Source: Nitrosococcus watsonii C-113 (GTDB taxonomy: Bacteria; Pseudomonadota; Gammaproteobacteria; Nitrosococcales; Nitrosococcaceae). From it: a stretch of 64,000 bases of DNA. Of the stretch, positions 9,999 through 15,593 are shown piece after piece. The translations under genes and the position numbers were made by a program. How positions within the stretch are numbered: the stretch's first letter is position 1; each line of letters opens with the position of its first letter. The notes below the pieces were generated by a model, which searched no databases, was not told the origin of the DNA, and was given only the letters and a program-made list of their open reading frames with translations. The stretch spans positions 62,001 to 126,000 of the forward strand of contig NC_014315.1 of the NCBI RefSeq assembly GCF_000143085.1, given 5' to 3'.

Positions 9999-10017
9999 TG
10001 CGTCTTAATAAGACGCA
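9999..10017. promoter_or_regulatory. Inverted repeat in the intI-attI spacer
   Basis: TGCGTCTTA, one central A, then TAAGACGCA: a perfect 9+9 repeat about 85 bases upstream of the intI start codon. It is well placed for an operator or for a structure in the intI leader. I did not find a canonical LexA box (CTGT-N8-ACAG) in the spacer, although many intI promoters are LexA-controlled. Confidence 0.4.
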
Positions 10018-10114
10018 GGTCGCAAAATGAAAGGAAAATAGAGCTGCGGTGCGTATTATCCAAAACCCCTATACGCCGTCGAGATTAGTAATTATTTGAG
10101 GTAAGAATAGAAAT

Positions 10115-10181
10115 AGGACTTGGCCAGTAACCGATTGCGTATAAGAAGGCGCAGGTTAGTCAGTATATTTCATGTTAGGTG
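10115..10181 (+). other. attI-like insertion site (cassette junction at 10174/10175)
   Basis: The first cassette begins at GTTAGGTGC (10174-10182), the exact reverse complement of the R'' box GCACCTAAC that ends that same cassette at 10749-10757. IntI cuts between G and TT, so the junction is 10174/10175. The roughly 60 bases to the left, on the intI side, would be attI; they contain a second GTTAG (10155-10159), possibly one of the direct repeats or weak integrase sites. The left limit is a guess. Confidence 0.65.
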
Positions 10182-10235
10182 CGGCAGCAGCAGGGCCGAG
10201 ATACACGTAATAAGTTGACTATGCGAGGTTTTGTT

Positions 10236-10466
10236 ATGAAGTCCGATATCGAAGAAATCGCCGAAAAAGCCCTCAAGCTCCCATCAGCCGCTAGAGCGTC
10301 CTTAGCGGAACTACTATTAGAAAGTCTAGATTATGAAGAGGACTTTCTGATTTCAGATGAGTGGATGAAGGAAATTCAGAAACGCTGTCGTGAAATAGAT
10401 GAAGGAAAAGTACAGCTCATATCAGCAGAAAACGCCTTGGTCCAGCTTCAGAAGAAATATTCATGA
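10236..10466 (+). CDS. Addiction-module antitoxin (PF09720-type)
   Basis: A 76-residue protein beginning MKSDIEEIAEKALKLP, with the stretch RASLAELLLESLD (about 19-31) typical of the short addiction-module component family (TIGR02574/PF09720). These proteins bind and neutralise a RelE/ParE toxin and repress their own promoter. The ATG at 10236 has GAGG about eight bases upstream; an in-frame ATG at 10221 and a GTG at 10179 are less likely. Its stop overlaps the toxin start (ATGA at 10463), so the two are translationally coupled. It is the first gene of the first integron cassette and appears intact. Confidence 0.85.
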   Translation: MKSDIEEIAEKALKLPSAARASLAELLLESLDYEEDFLISDEWMKEIQKRCREIDEGKVQLISAENALVQLQKKYS

Positions 10467-10756
10467 AACCCTGTTGGTTTCATCCGGAAGCGTTTGCAGA
10501 GGCTGATGAGGCGGCTGCATTTGATAAAGAGCAGCAGTCTAATTTTGAGGTACGCTTTCTGGAAGCGTTGAACGACACGATTTCCCGAATAAGGAGAAAT
10601 CCATTGATCTATCGTCGCATCGAAGGGGAAGTAAGGAAGTGTCGGATACTGCGCTTTCCCTATGGTGTCATATACTGCGTTAGTAATGAGCGCATAGAGG
10701 TCATCGCGGTCCTGCATCTTAGGCAGCGGCCGGGTTATTGGAAATCACGCACCTAA
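10463..10756 (+). CDS. RelE/ParE-superfamily toxin
   Basis: A 97-residue protein with the RelE/ParE fold pattern: an N-terminal HPEAFAEADEAAAFDKEQ helix region, RRNPLIYRRIEGEVRKCRILRFPYGVIY (about 45-72) and the C-terminal IEVIAVLHLRQRPGYWKSR. This pattern is common in plasmid-stabilisation toxins paired with PF09720 antitoxins; they cut mRNA or block gyrase, and which one cannot be told here. The start overlaps the antitoxin stop and the TAA stop lies inside the R'' box of the next attC, as is usual for cassette genes. No damage is seen, so the pair could be functional and could stabilise the array. Confidence 0.88.
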   Translation: MKPCWFHPEAFAEADEAAAFDKEQQSNFEVRFLEALNDTISRIRRNPLIYRRIEGEVRKCRILRFPYGVIYCVSNERIEVIAVLHLRQRPGYWKSRT

Positions 10757-10814
10757 CTCGGTGCTCAACTCGGACGCCTCCTTCGTCGGCGCCGGTTAGC
10801 TTCGACGTTAGCGC
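10750..10814 (+). other. attC site 1
   Basis: R'' CACCTAAC at 10750, R' GTTAGCGC at 10807. The inner arms GTGCTCAACTCGGACGC and GCCGGTTAGC lie around an imperfect hairpin (GACGCC/GGCGCC). It closes the toxin-antitoxin cassette; the R' bases GTTAGCGC belong to the next cassette, whose own R'' is GCGCTAAC. Confidence 0.75.
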
Positions 10815-11054
10815 TGGCAGGCATTGAAAAAGGGTGGAGCGCCTGAAAGGCGGCGACAGGGGGGTGGAAATGGAAAGGAAAAAATGAGAGGTACCCCCTC
10901 AAACCCCGTGCAAGGTGGAAGCGCTGGAGTTGAAAAGGAAGCGTCGTCCATGGGAGTCCATAAGGAAACGGAGGGCCAGGTTGGATGGTCAAAAGATATT
11001 GCTCGGTTAGGTTCTTAGGGTTGAGGAAGGTCAGGGGTTTTGGCAAAGCACACG
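10815..11054 (+). other. Cassette 2 body without a recognisable gene
   Basis: The 240 bases between attC sites 1 and 2 are purine-rich on the plus strand. A 64-codon ORF (10824-11018) can be read but is low in complexity (MKKGGAPERRRQGGGNGKEK) and lacks a good ribosome site. A minus-strand ORF across the same bases reads as arginine- and proline-rich nonsense. I recognise nothing. It may be a non-coding cassette, a remnant, or an RNA. Confidence 0.35.
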
Positions 11055-11167
11055 GCGCTAACCCGTGGCTCAAGAGGGACCGTCTTCGTCGCTGCGCTCC
11101 TCAGCCGGTCCCTTAGCCAAAACGATAGGTCGGCGCTTCGCGCCGACCTATCGGGTCGAAGTTGAGC
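11055..11167 (+). other. attC site 2 (long)
   Basis: R'' GCGCTAAC at 11055-11062 and R' GTTGAGC at 11161-11167. Inside are arms GGCTCAAGAGGGACCG and CGGTCCCTTAGCC and a strong hairpin GGTCGGCGCTTCGCGCCGACC (11129-11149). A nearer R' could be the degenerate CGATAGG at about 11123. At 113 bp it is longer than most sites in this array. Confidence 0.6.
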
Positions 11168-11365
11168 CCCCGGTCGCCACGGCGGCGCGAAGCGCCGCAT
11201 GTTCATGTCGAACGTGAGGACAAGATTGCGAAATTCTGGCTTGATCCTATCAGGCTACAAAAGAGCGGGAGATTTAATCGAGCAGAGATTGGTCGAATTC
11301 AGAAAATTATCGGCGAGCATCAAGCGGAATTGTTGGAGGCGTGGAATGACTACTTCGGCGATTAA
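11162..11365 (+). CDS. DUF4160 protein, N-terminus missing
   Basis: From HVHVEREDKIAKFWLDP onward the product matches the C-terminal two-thirds of DUF4160 proteins, ending EHQAELLEAWNDYFGD. Full-length members have an N-terminal segment before the HVHVE motif. Here that part is replaced by the attC end and a GC hairpin (GGCGGCGCGAAGCGCCGC), and the ORF starts with arginine-rich residues that are probably not native. DUF4160 and DUF2442 genes are normally adjacent, as here, and have toxin-antitoxin-like distribution, although their role is unproven. Probably an inactive remnant. It overlaps the following gene by 20 bases. Confidence 0.6.
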   Translation: MSPRSPRRREAPHVHVEREDKIAKFWLDPIRLQKSGRFNRAEIGRIQKIIGEHQAELLEAWNDYFGD

Positions 11366-11648
11366 AGTTGAGGTTCCTAATGCTGAGAACGCCACAGTAA
11401 CGGAGGATACGCTAAGCGTGGATTTAAGTGATGGGCGAACTATATCAGTCCCGCTTTCATGGTTTCCTCGACTTGTCCACGCTACATCGGAGGAAAGAAA
11501 TAACTGGCGGCTAATTGGCAAAGGACAGGGTATCCATTGGGAAGCTATTGACGAGGATATTAGTGTTGAAGGACTGTTGGCTGGAAAACCATCAGGAGAG
11601 AGTCAGGCTTCTTTCAAGAAATGGCTAGGCCAAAGATCTCTCGCCTAA
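11346..11648 (+). CDS. DUF2442 protein
   Basis: A 100-residue protein with the DUF2442 pattern: VTEDTLSVDLSDGRTISVPLSWFPRL (about 18-43), then WRLIGKGQGIHWEAIDEDISVEGLLAG (about 55-81). The ATG at 11346 lies inside the end of the DUF4160 gene, the usual coupled arrangement. The family is small and often paired with DUF4160 in mobile or toxin-antitoxin-like loci; its molecular function is not established. The stop codon at 11646 is inside the attC R'' box. The frame is complete. Confidence 0.82.
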   Translation: MTTSAIKVEVPNAENATVTEDTLSVDLSDGRTISVPLSWFPRLVHATSEERNNWRLIGKGQGIHWEAIDEDISVEGLLAGKPSGESQASFKKWLGQRSLA

Positions 11649-11700
11649 CAATCAAATGCAGCCGACCGGCTACGCCGGCGGCTGATTTGAGCCGTTGAGC
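11642..11700 (+). other. attC site 3
   Basis: R'' CGCCTAAC at 11642-11649 and R' CGTTGAGC at 11693-11700. The arms TCAAATGCAGCCGACCGG and CCGGCGGCTGATTTGA pair with one extra-helical position, the classic 59-base-element shape. It is the best-formed site in the array. Confidence 0.88.
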
Positions 11701-11818
11701 ATCAGATAAGAACGGTTATGAAGTTGAGCGATTCTAGAGAGCTTTAGGTTATTGTGAAACCGTTTCTGCGGCAGGCGTTGCTGTCATGGGCTGCCGAGCA
11801 CTTAGAAGGGGAATTTAA

Positions 11819-13024
11819 ATGATGACTGTCCCATCCGAAACTGAAATCCTCATTGTCGGCGCAGGACCAACAGGCTTGACGCTTACCGCTGAACTGGGCC
11901 GCCGTGGTATCGACGCCGTGACGGTCGATAAGGCCGCGGAAGGTGCCAACACCTCGCGCGCTGCAGTCGTGCACGCACGTACGTTGGAGGTCCTGGAACC
12001 CTTGGGCATCGTACCGCAAATGCTGGAGGAAGGCGTCAAGGTCCCAATTTTCCGTATTCGAGATCGAGATAAAGTGTTAATCACCGTCGATTTCCGGGAG
12101 ATCCCCAGCAAATACGCTTTCGCGTTGATGTGCCCGCAGAACCGGACGGAGGCCATCCTTCTCAGCCGTTTACAAGCGTTCGGAGGCAACATTTTGCGAT
12201 CGGCAGAAGTAACCGGCGCGGACATAACCGCAAACGGTGCGCATGTGGAGGTTAAGGCCAATGATTCGATCCATGAAATTTCGGCCCGCTGGGTGATTGG
12301 CTGTGACGGCATGCATAGCAAGATTCGCGAAGCGGCAGGAATCGCCTTCAAGGGAGCAACTTACAAAGAGGGTTTTGTGCTCGCCGATGTCCATATGGAC
12401 TGGCCGCTCGATCGCGAAGAGGTAAGTCTATTTTTCTCTCCCGATGGCTTGGTCGTTGTGGCGCCACTGCCGCAGAATCGCTACCGCATTGTGGCAACGG
12501 CGGAGGACGCACCCGAGCAACCATCCATTCCCTACGTGCAGGCGTTGCTTGACGCGCGCGGACCGAAGGCGAACCCTGCCCGAATTCTTGATAGTTTTTG
12601 GAGTGGTCATTTCAAGGTGCACCATCGTGTGGCGCAGAACCCCCGTAAGGGGCGGGTACTCCTGTGCGGTGATGCCGCCCACGTACATAGCCCGGCAGGT
12701 GGCCAGGGGATGAATACCGGCATTCAGGACGCAGTCGCGCTCGCCGAAGTCCTCGCCGACGTCCTTAGCGGCTCCGACGCAGCACGGCTTGACACATGGG
12801 CCGTCGATCGGCACAAAATCGCGGAACGCGTCGTCGCGTTGACTGACCGCGCAACAAAGATGGCGACTCTGCGTTCATCGGTGGGGCAGGGATTGCGCAA
12901 TGTTGCGATCAGTCTCGCTGGACACATCCCGTCATTCACTCAAAACCTGGGCCGGACTATCGCCGAACTTGAAAATCGCGCTGAAGATAAAAAACAAGGA
13001 TATGATGGCCGTATCGCTCTATAG
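11819..13024 (+). CDS. FAD-dependent monooxygenase (PheA/TfdB-like)
   Basis: A 401-residue flavoprotein hydroxylase. The N-terminal ADP-binding motif ILIVGAGPTGLTLTAELGRRG (about 8-28) is followed by the family DG-type motif region WVIGCDGMHSKIREAAGI (about 159-176) and the second FAD motif VLLCGDAAHVHSPAGGQGMN (about 280-299). Such enzymes add one oxygen atom to aromatic or polyketide substrates using NAD(P)H; the substrate is unknown. The C-terminal thioredoxin-like extension of larger members is absent. AAGGGGA lies about 8 bases before the ATG at 11819. It fills a 1.5-kb cassette between attC 3 and attC 4, large for an integron cassette, with a 118-bp leader. The frame is intact. Confidence 0.88.
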   Translation: MMTVPSETEILIVGAGPTGLTLTAELGRRGIDAVTVDKAAEGANTSRAAVVHARTLEVLEPLGIVPQMLEEGVKVPIFRIRDRDKVLITVDFREIPSKYAFALMCPQNRTEAILLSRLQAFGGNILRSAEVTGADITANGAHVEVKANDSIHEISARWVIGCDGMHSKIREAAGIAFKGATYKEGFVLADVHMDWPLDREEVSLFFSPDGLVVVAPLPQNRYRIVATAEDAPEQPSIPYVQALLDARGPKANPARILDSFWSGHFKVHHRVAQNPRKGRVLLCGDAAHVHSPAGGQGMNTGIQDAVALAEVLADVLSGSDAARLDTWAVDRHKIAERVVALTDRATKMATLRSSVGQGLRNVAISLAGHIPSFTQNLGRTIAELENRAEDKKQGYDGRIAL

Positions 13025-13093
13025 CCGCTAAACAGACGAACATAGGCAGATGGTATGCGGAAGCGAAGTAATCCGCCTGTTGCAAAGTCAGAT

Positions 13094-13180
13094 GCCCAAC
13101 GAACACATGCACTCGGACAGCAAAAAGCGCCGCTCGTACCTCGCTCTGCTTTTTACTGCCGGTGATGTGAGGCGTTATAG
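13094..13180 (+). other. attC site 4
   Basis: R'' GCCCAAC at 13094-13100 and R' GTTATAG at 13174-13180. Arms CACTCGGACAGCAAAAAGC and GCTTTTTACTGCCGGTGATG are complementary. The cassette it closes starts with GTTGAGCATC (11694), close to the reverse complement of GATGCCCAAC. Confidence 0.85.
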
Positions 13181-13192
13181 GGCTTAAACCAG

Positions 13193-13688
13193 ATGGCTGA
13201 CCTACGTGACATTCTCAACGGTTTAGATCTATCCGCAGTAGTCCTGCCGGATGACAAGCTGAAAGAGTGTCATTATTTTTATGATTTACTTTGCAGTGAA
13301 ATGGATACTGGGCGCGTTTCTTAACGCCTGCTACGGCTATCTAGAATTCAAAGCGGCCTATCTACACTATTCATTTTCTAATCCTGAAACAGGCAAACCA
13401 GTCGAGGATTGGGAAGCGCTCGACGTAATGAGAAAGTACGTTAAAGTTTTTCAACAGAAAAATTCTGGCTTTGTAAAGACATCTGGTTTATCAGAATTAA
13501 CGACGAAACTTTACAAGTTTAGAAATCGAAGTACCCATGATGGCGGCATTGAAATTATGCAAGTTGGCAGCAATCTGCCAAAGGACTTTCATATTGGTCA
13601 TATTACTGGCCAAGGAACACCGGCGATTGAATTTTGCACTGAAACATTGGAATGCCTGGTTATGCTAGACGATCAACTTGATGGTTAG
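13193..13688 (+). pseudogene. Hypothetical cassette protein, frameshifted
   Basis: An ATG at 13193 opens a frame reading MADLRDILNGLDLSAVVLPD that stops at about 13324. A second frame then continues with FLNACYGYLEFKAAYLHYSF and runs to a stop at 13688. The two parts read as one protein of about 165 residues split by a one-base insertion (or two-base loss) near 13310-13320. I do not recognise the family; the acidic, non-membrane C-terminal part (KFRNRSTHDGG, SGLSELTTKLYKF) gives no function. It is the only gene of its cassette, bounded by GTTATAGGGC and the matching GCCCTATAAC. Confidence 0.6.
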
Positions 13689-13705
13689 GAATAGACATTG
13701 AATCA

Positions 13706-13762
13706 GCCCTATAACAATCGCATGCAGTCGGATGCAGCAAACTGCGCCGCTTCGCGTCGCGA
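13706..13762 (+). other. Damaged attC site 5
   Basis: R'' GCCCTATAAC (13706-13715) and a left arm AATCGCATGCAGTCGGATGCAGC are present, but no convincing right arm or R' follows. It perfectly mirrors the cassette start GTTATAGGGC at 13174, so the left half is real and the right half has been lost or replaced, probably by a deletion that joined it to the HigBA cassette. Confidence 0.65.
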
Positions 13763-13869
13763 ACAACCGTTCGACGGGCAGAACCTCCTGCATCATCAGA
13801 TGCCGCACTTCTATTATCCAGGAGAACCCGCCCGTCAACTCCTCGATTATGCAGTCACTTTAAGTTACA

Positions 13870-13898
13870 TTGACTCGCGTCACGTGACGGGTTACAAT
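13870..13898 (+). promoter_or_regulatory. Promoter of the HigBA cassette with internal palindrome
   Basis: TTGACT (13870-13875), 17 bases, TACAAT (13893-13898): near-consensus sigma-70. The spacer holds the palindrome GTCACGTGAC, a likely operator for the HigA repressor. The higB ATG begins only 8 bases after the -10 box, so the mRNA would be leaderless or nearly so. Confidence 0.75.
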
Positions 13899-13905
13899 CC
13901 AGTGT

Positions 13906-14187
13906 ATGATCAAATTCTTCGCTGACAAACGAACTCAAGAGCTGTACTCCAAAGGCAAGTCAAAGAAGTTTCCTGCGGATGTCACATCGAGAGCTGCCAG
14001 AAAACTTGAATATGTGAATCTGGCCGAACAGATGGAGGACTTGAAAGTGCCGCCCGACAATCGCCTTCATCCACTTTCCGGAAACAGGCAGGGGCAGCAC
14101 GCAATTTCAATAAATGATCAGTGGCGTATCTGTTTTCGTTTTGAGAATGGCGATGCGTATGAGGTTGAAGTGTGTGACTACCACTGA
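13906..14187 (+). CDS. higB: HigB-type toxin (RelE superfamily)
   Basis: A 93-residue protein starting MIKFFADKRTQELYSKGKSK, with LEYVNLAEQMEDLKVPPDNRLHPL in the middle and the C-terminal ISINDQWRICFRFENGDAYEVEVCDYH. These are the hallmarks of the HigB/plasmid-maintenance killer family, ribosome-dependent mRNA endonucleases. In HigBA systems the toxin gene comes first, as here. It has its own strong promoter directly upstream and its start lies about 8 bases after the -10 box, so translation probably starts on a leaderless message. The cassette is self-sufficient for expression. The frame is intact. Confidence 0.93.
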   Translation: MIKFFADKRTQELYSKGKSKKFPADVTSRAARKLEYVNLAEQMEDLKVPPDNRLHPLSGNRQGQHAISINDQWRICFRFENGDAYEVEVCDYH

Positions 14188-14201
14188 GTGAGGTGATGAC
14201 T

Positions 14202-14516
14202 ATGGCTATTCCTAATACTGCCGGCATGCAGCGCAAGCCGACTCATCCTGGTGAAATGCTGAGAGAGGATTTCCTGCCGGACTATGGTTTGACCGTTGCG
14301 AGGTTGGCTGAATCTCTGGGTGTCTCTCGCCAGTCAGTTAATGAATTACTGCGTGAGCGCCGCGCTGTCAGCCCTGAAATGGCGCTCAGGCTTGCCCGTT
14401 TGTTTGGTAACTCTCCGGAATTCTGGTTGAACGCGCAGCGATCTGTTGATCTTTGGGCGGCGGCTCAGTCTGTTAAGGAAGAAGTGGACCGGATCAAGCC
14501 GCTACATGCTGCATAA
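14202..14516 (+). CDS. higA: HigA-type antitoxin (XRE-family repressor)
   Basis: About 104 residues. KPTHPGEMLREDFLPDYGLTVARLA (about 12-36) is the HigA signature; GVSRQSVNELLRERRAVSPEMALRLARLF (about 40-68) is the helix-turn-helix. The C-terminal half includes SPEFWLNAQRSVDLW. It neutralises HigB and represses the higBA promoter. AGGTGA lies five bases before the ATG at 14202; in-frame GTG 14193 and ATG 14196 are alternatives. It follows higB by 14 bases. The stop lies inside the R'' box of attC 6. Confidence 0.93.
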   Translation: MAIPNTAGMQRKPTHPGEMLREDFLPDYGLTVARLAESLGVSRQSVNELLRERRAVSPEMALRLARLFGNSPEFWLNAQRSVDLWAAAQSVKEEVDRIKPLHAA

Positions 14517-14588
14517 CCAAGCCATGCACCGGATGCCAAAACCTCTGCTTCGCGCTGGTTTTGTCACCGGTGATGGAAGGCGTTATGC
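14511..14588 (+). other. attC site 6
   Basis: R'' GCATAAC (14511-14517) and R' GTTATGC (14582-14588). Arms CCATGCACCGGATGCCAAAACC and GGTTTTGTCACCGGTGATGG pair well, with TCTGCTTCGCGCT as the loop region. A near-ideal site. Confidence 0.9.
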
Positions 14589-14619
14589 GCCAGGTTTCTT
14601 TTCATGACATTCTTTGCGC

Positions 14620-14808
14620 ATGAAGGTCAAAGAACTGATAAAGCTTGTCGAAGATGGGGGTTGGGAACGGGTACGGATGAAAGGCAGTCATCGCCAGTTT
14701 AAGCATCCGACAAAGGGAGGCACCATCATCATCGCAGGCAAGCCAAGCGTTGACGTCCCACCTGGCACCGCTAACAATATCCTGAAGCAAGCTGGCCTCA
14801 AGAAATAG
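14620..14808 (+). CDS. hicA: HicA mRNA interferase toxin
   Basis: A 62-residue HicA-family toxin: MKVKELIKLVEDGGWERVRMKGSHRQFKHP carries the dsRBD-like fold with the catalytic histidine in GSHRQF (about residue 24). The C-terminal part PSVDVPPGTANNILKQAGL is typical. It cuts mRNA independently of the ribosome. The ATG at 14620 is preferred; a TTG two codons upstream is also in frame. It starts about 32 bases after the cassette border and is followed after 8 bases by hicB. Intact. Confidence 0.93.
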   Translation: MKVKELIKLVEDGGWERVRMKGSHRQFKHPTKGGTIIIAGKPSVDVPPGTANNILKQAGLKK

Positions 14809-14816
14809 GTAGCTCT

Positions 14817-15032
14817 ATGAAATACATGGTTGTAATCGAAGAAGGCCCTACAAGTTGGGGTGCTTATGTCCCAGACCTTCCCGGCTGCGTCGTGGCTGGA
14901 GAAAGCCGACAAGAGGTAATGGATCTAATTCACGAAGCAATTGAATTCCACCTTGATGGGCTCAAGGAAGACGGAGAGCCTCTGCCAGCGCCACATTCGA
15001 GTAGCGAGTTCGTCGAGGTTTCTACCGCATAA
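14817..15032 (+). CDS. hicB: HicB antitoxin (short form)
   Basis: A 71-residue HicB-type antitoxin with the partial RNase H fold: MKYMVVIEEGPTSWGAYVPDLPGCVVAG, then an EAIEFHLDGLKEDGEPLPAP helix and turn (about 42-61). The short form lacks a C-terminal HTH or RHH DNA-binding domain, so autoregulation may depend on another factor or be absent. It binds and blocks HicA. The stop overlaps the R'' box of attC 7. Confidence 0.93.
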   Translation: MKYMVVIEEGPTSWGAYVPDLPGCVVAGESRQEVMDLIHEAIEFHLDGLKEDGEPLPAPHSSSEFVEVSTA

Positions 15033-15089
15033 CGAGGCGCTGCAGTTGACCGCCCCTTTTGGGGCGGCATCTGAGCTCGGGCGTTATGT
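15027..15089 (+). other. attC site 7
   Basis: R'' GCATAAC (15027-15033), R' GTTATGT (15083-15089), with a GC-rich central hairpin GACCGCCCC-TTTT-GGGGCGGCATC. R'' mirrors the cassette start GTTATGCG at 14582. Confidence 0.88.
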
Positions 15090-15104
15090 TGCAGTGGAAT
15101 ATCG

Positions 15105-15505
15105 ATGAGTGTTCAAAATAAATACTGGTGCTTCTGTAATCACCGTTCTGGCTCATATGGGGACTCAGACTGGGATACATCTACAATCCTTAGTCGAAGC
15201 CAGTACTACTTCTTGCCGACGATACAATTCAGCAACAATGTCAACTCGGATTAGGCGCTGGTCGGACCGATCTAATTTGTCGGGACAATGATGGCAATTT
15301 TGTCGTACTCGAACTAAAAGCCGTTCACAGCTCAGATGGGGTTGTTGGACAAATTCTTCGATATATGAGCTTTGTTAGAGAAAATTGGGCAAAGGCGCAA
15401 GGGAAGGACGTAAGGGGAATAATCTTAACCCTCAGCTTTGACGAACAATTGCGGCTCGCTGCCGCTGAAGCCGGCATTAAGGTTTTGCGGGTTGGAATTC
15501 AATGA
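15105..15505 (+). pseudogene. NucS-like (PF01939-type) nuclease cassette, broken
   Basis: The C-terminal part, ending at a TGA at 15503-15505, reads TDLICRDNDGNFVVLELKA, then VVGQILRYMSFVREN and RGIILTLSFDEQLRLAA. That is the core of the NucS/EndoMS C-terminal nuclease domain, with the D...ExK motif (TDLI, LELKA) and the following conserved QILRYM helix. The frame has no start codon: a TAG lies just upstream. An ATG at 15105 in another frame reads MSVQNKYWCFCNHRSGSYGD and stops at about 15255. One base lost between about 15200 and 15250 would join them. The normal N-terminal domain of NucS is absent, so this was a short relative or is truncated as well. It sits between attC 7 and attC 8. Confidence 0.65.
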
Positions 15506-15509
15506 GACT

Positions 15510-15567
15510 GCAAAATAACAATGTATTCTACTCGGACGCCGGCGCCGGTTAACGCAAACGTTCGCGC
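15510..15567 (+). other. attC site 8 (degenerate)
   Basis: R'' GCAAAATAAC (15510-15519) nearly mirrors the cassette start GTTATGTTGC (15083). R' is a weak GTTCGCGC (15560-15567). The inner part CTCGGACGCCGGCGCCGGTTAACG resembles the right half of attC 1 (CTCGGACGCC...GGCGCCGGTTAGC), so the two may share ancestry. Confidence 0.65.
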
Positions 15568-15593
15568 CGCGTAGCGCTTTAAAAGGAGAAATA

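Noticed and set aside
10815-11054. Possible group IIC-attC intron or retron fragment
   Set aside because: Such introns target attC sites, so I looked for domain V and reverse-transcriptase motifs (YADD); none is visible.
10765-11073. 102-codon minus-strand ORF in cassette 2
   Set aside because: Starts and ends inside attC repeats and reads as Pro/Phe/Arg-rich sequence ending in an arginine run; an artefact of the purine-rich opposite strand.
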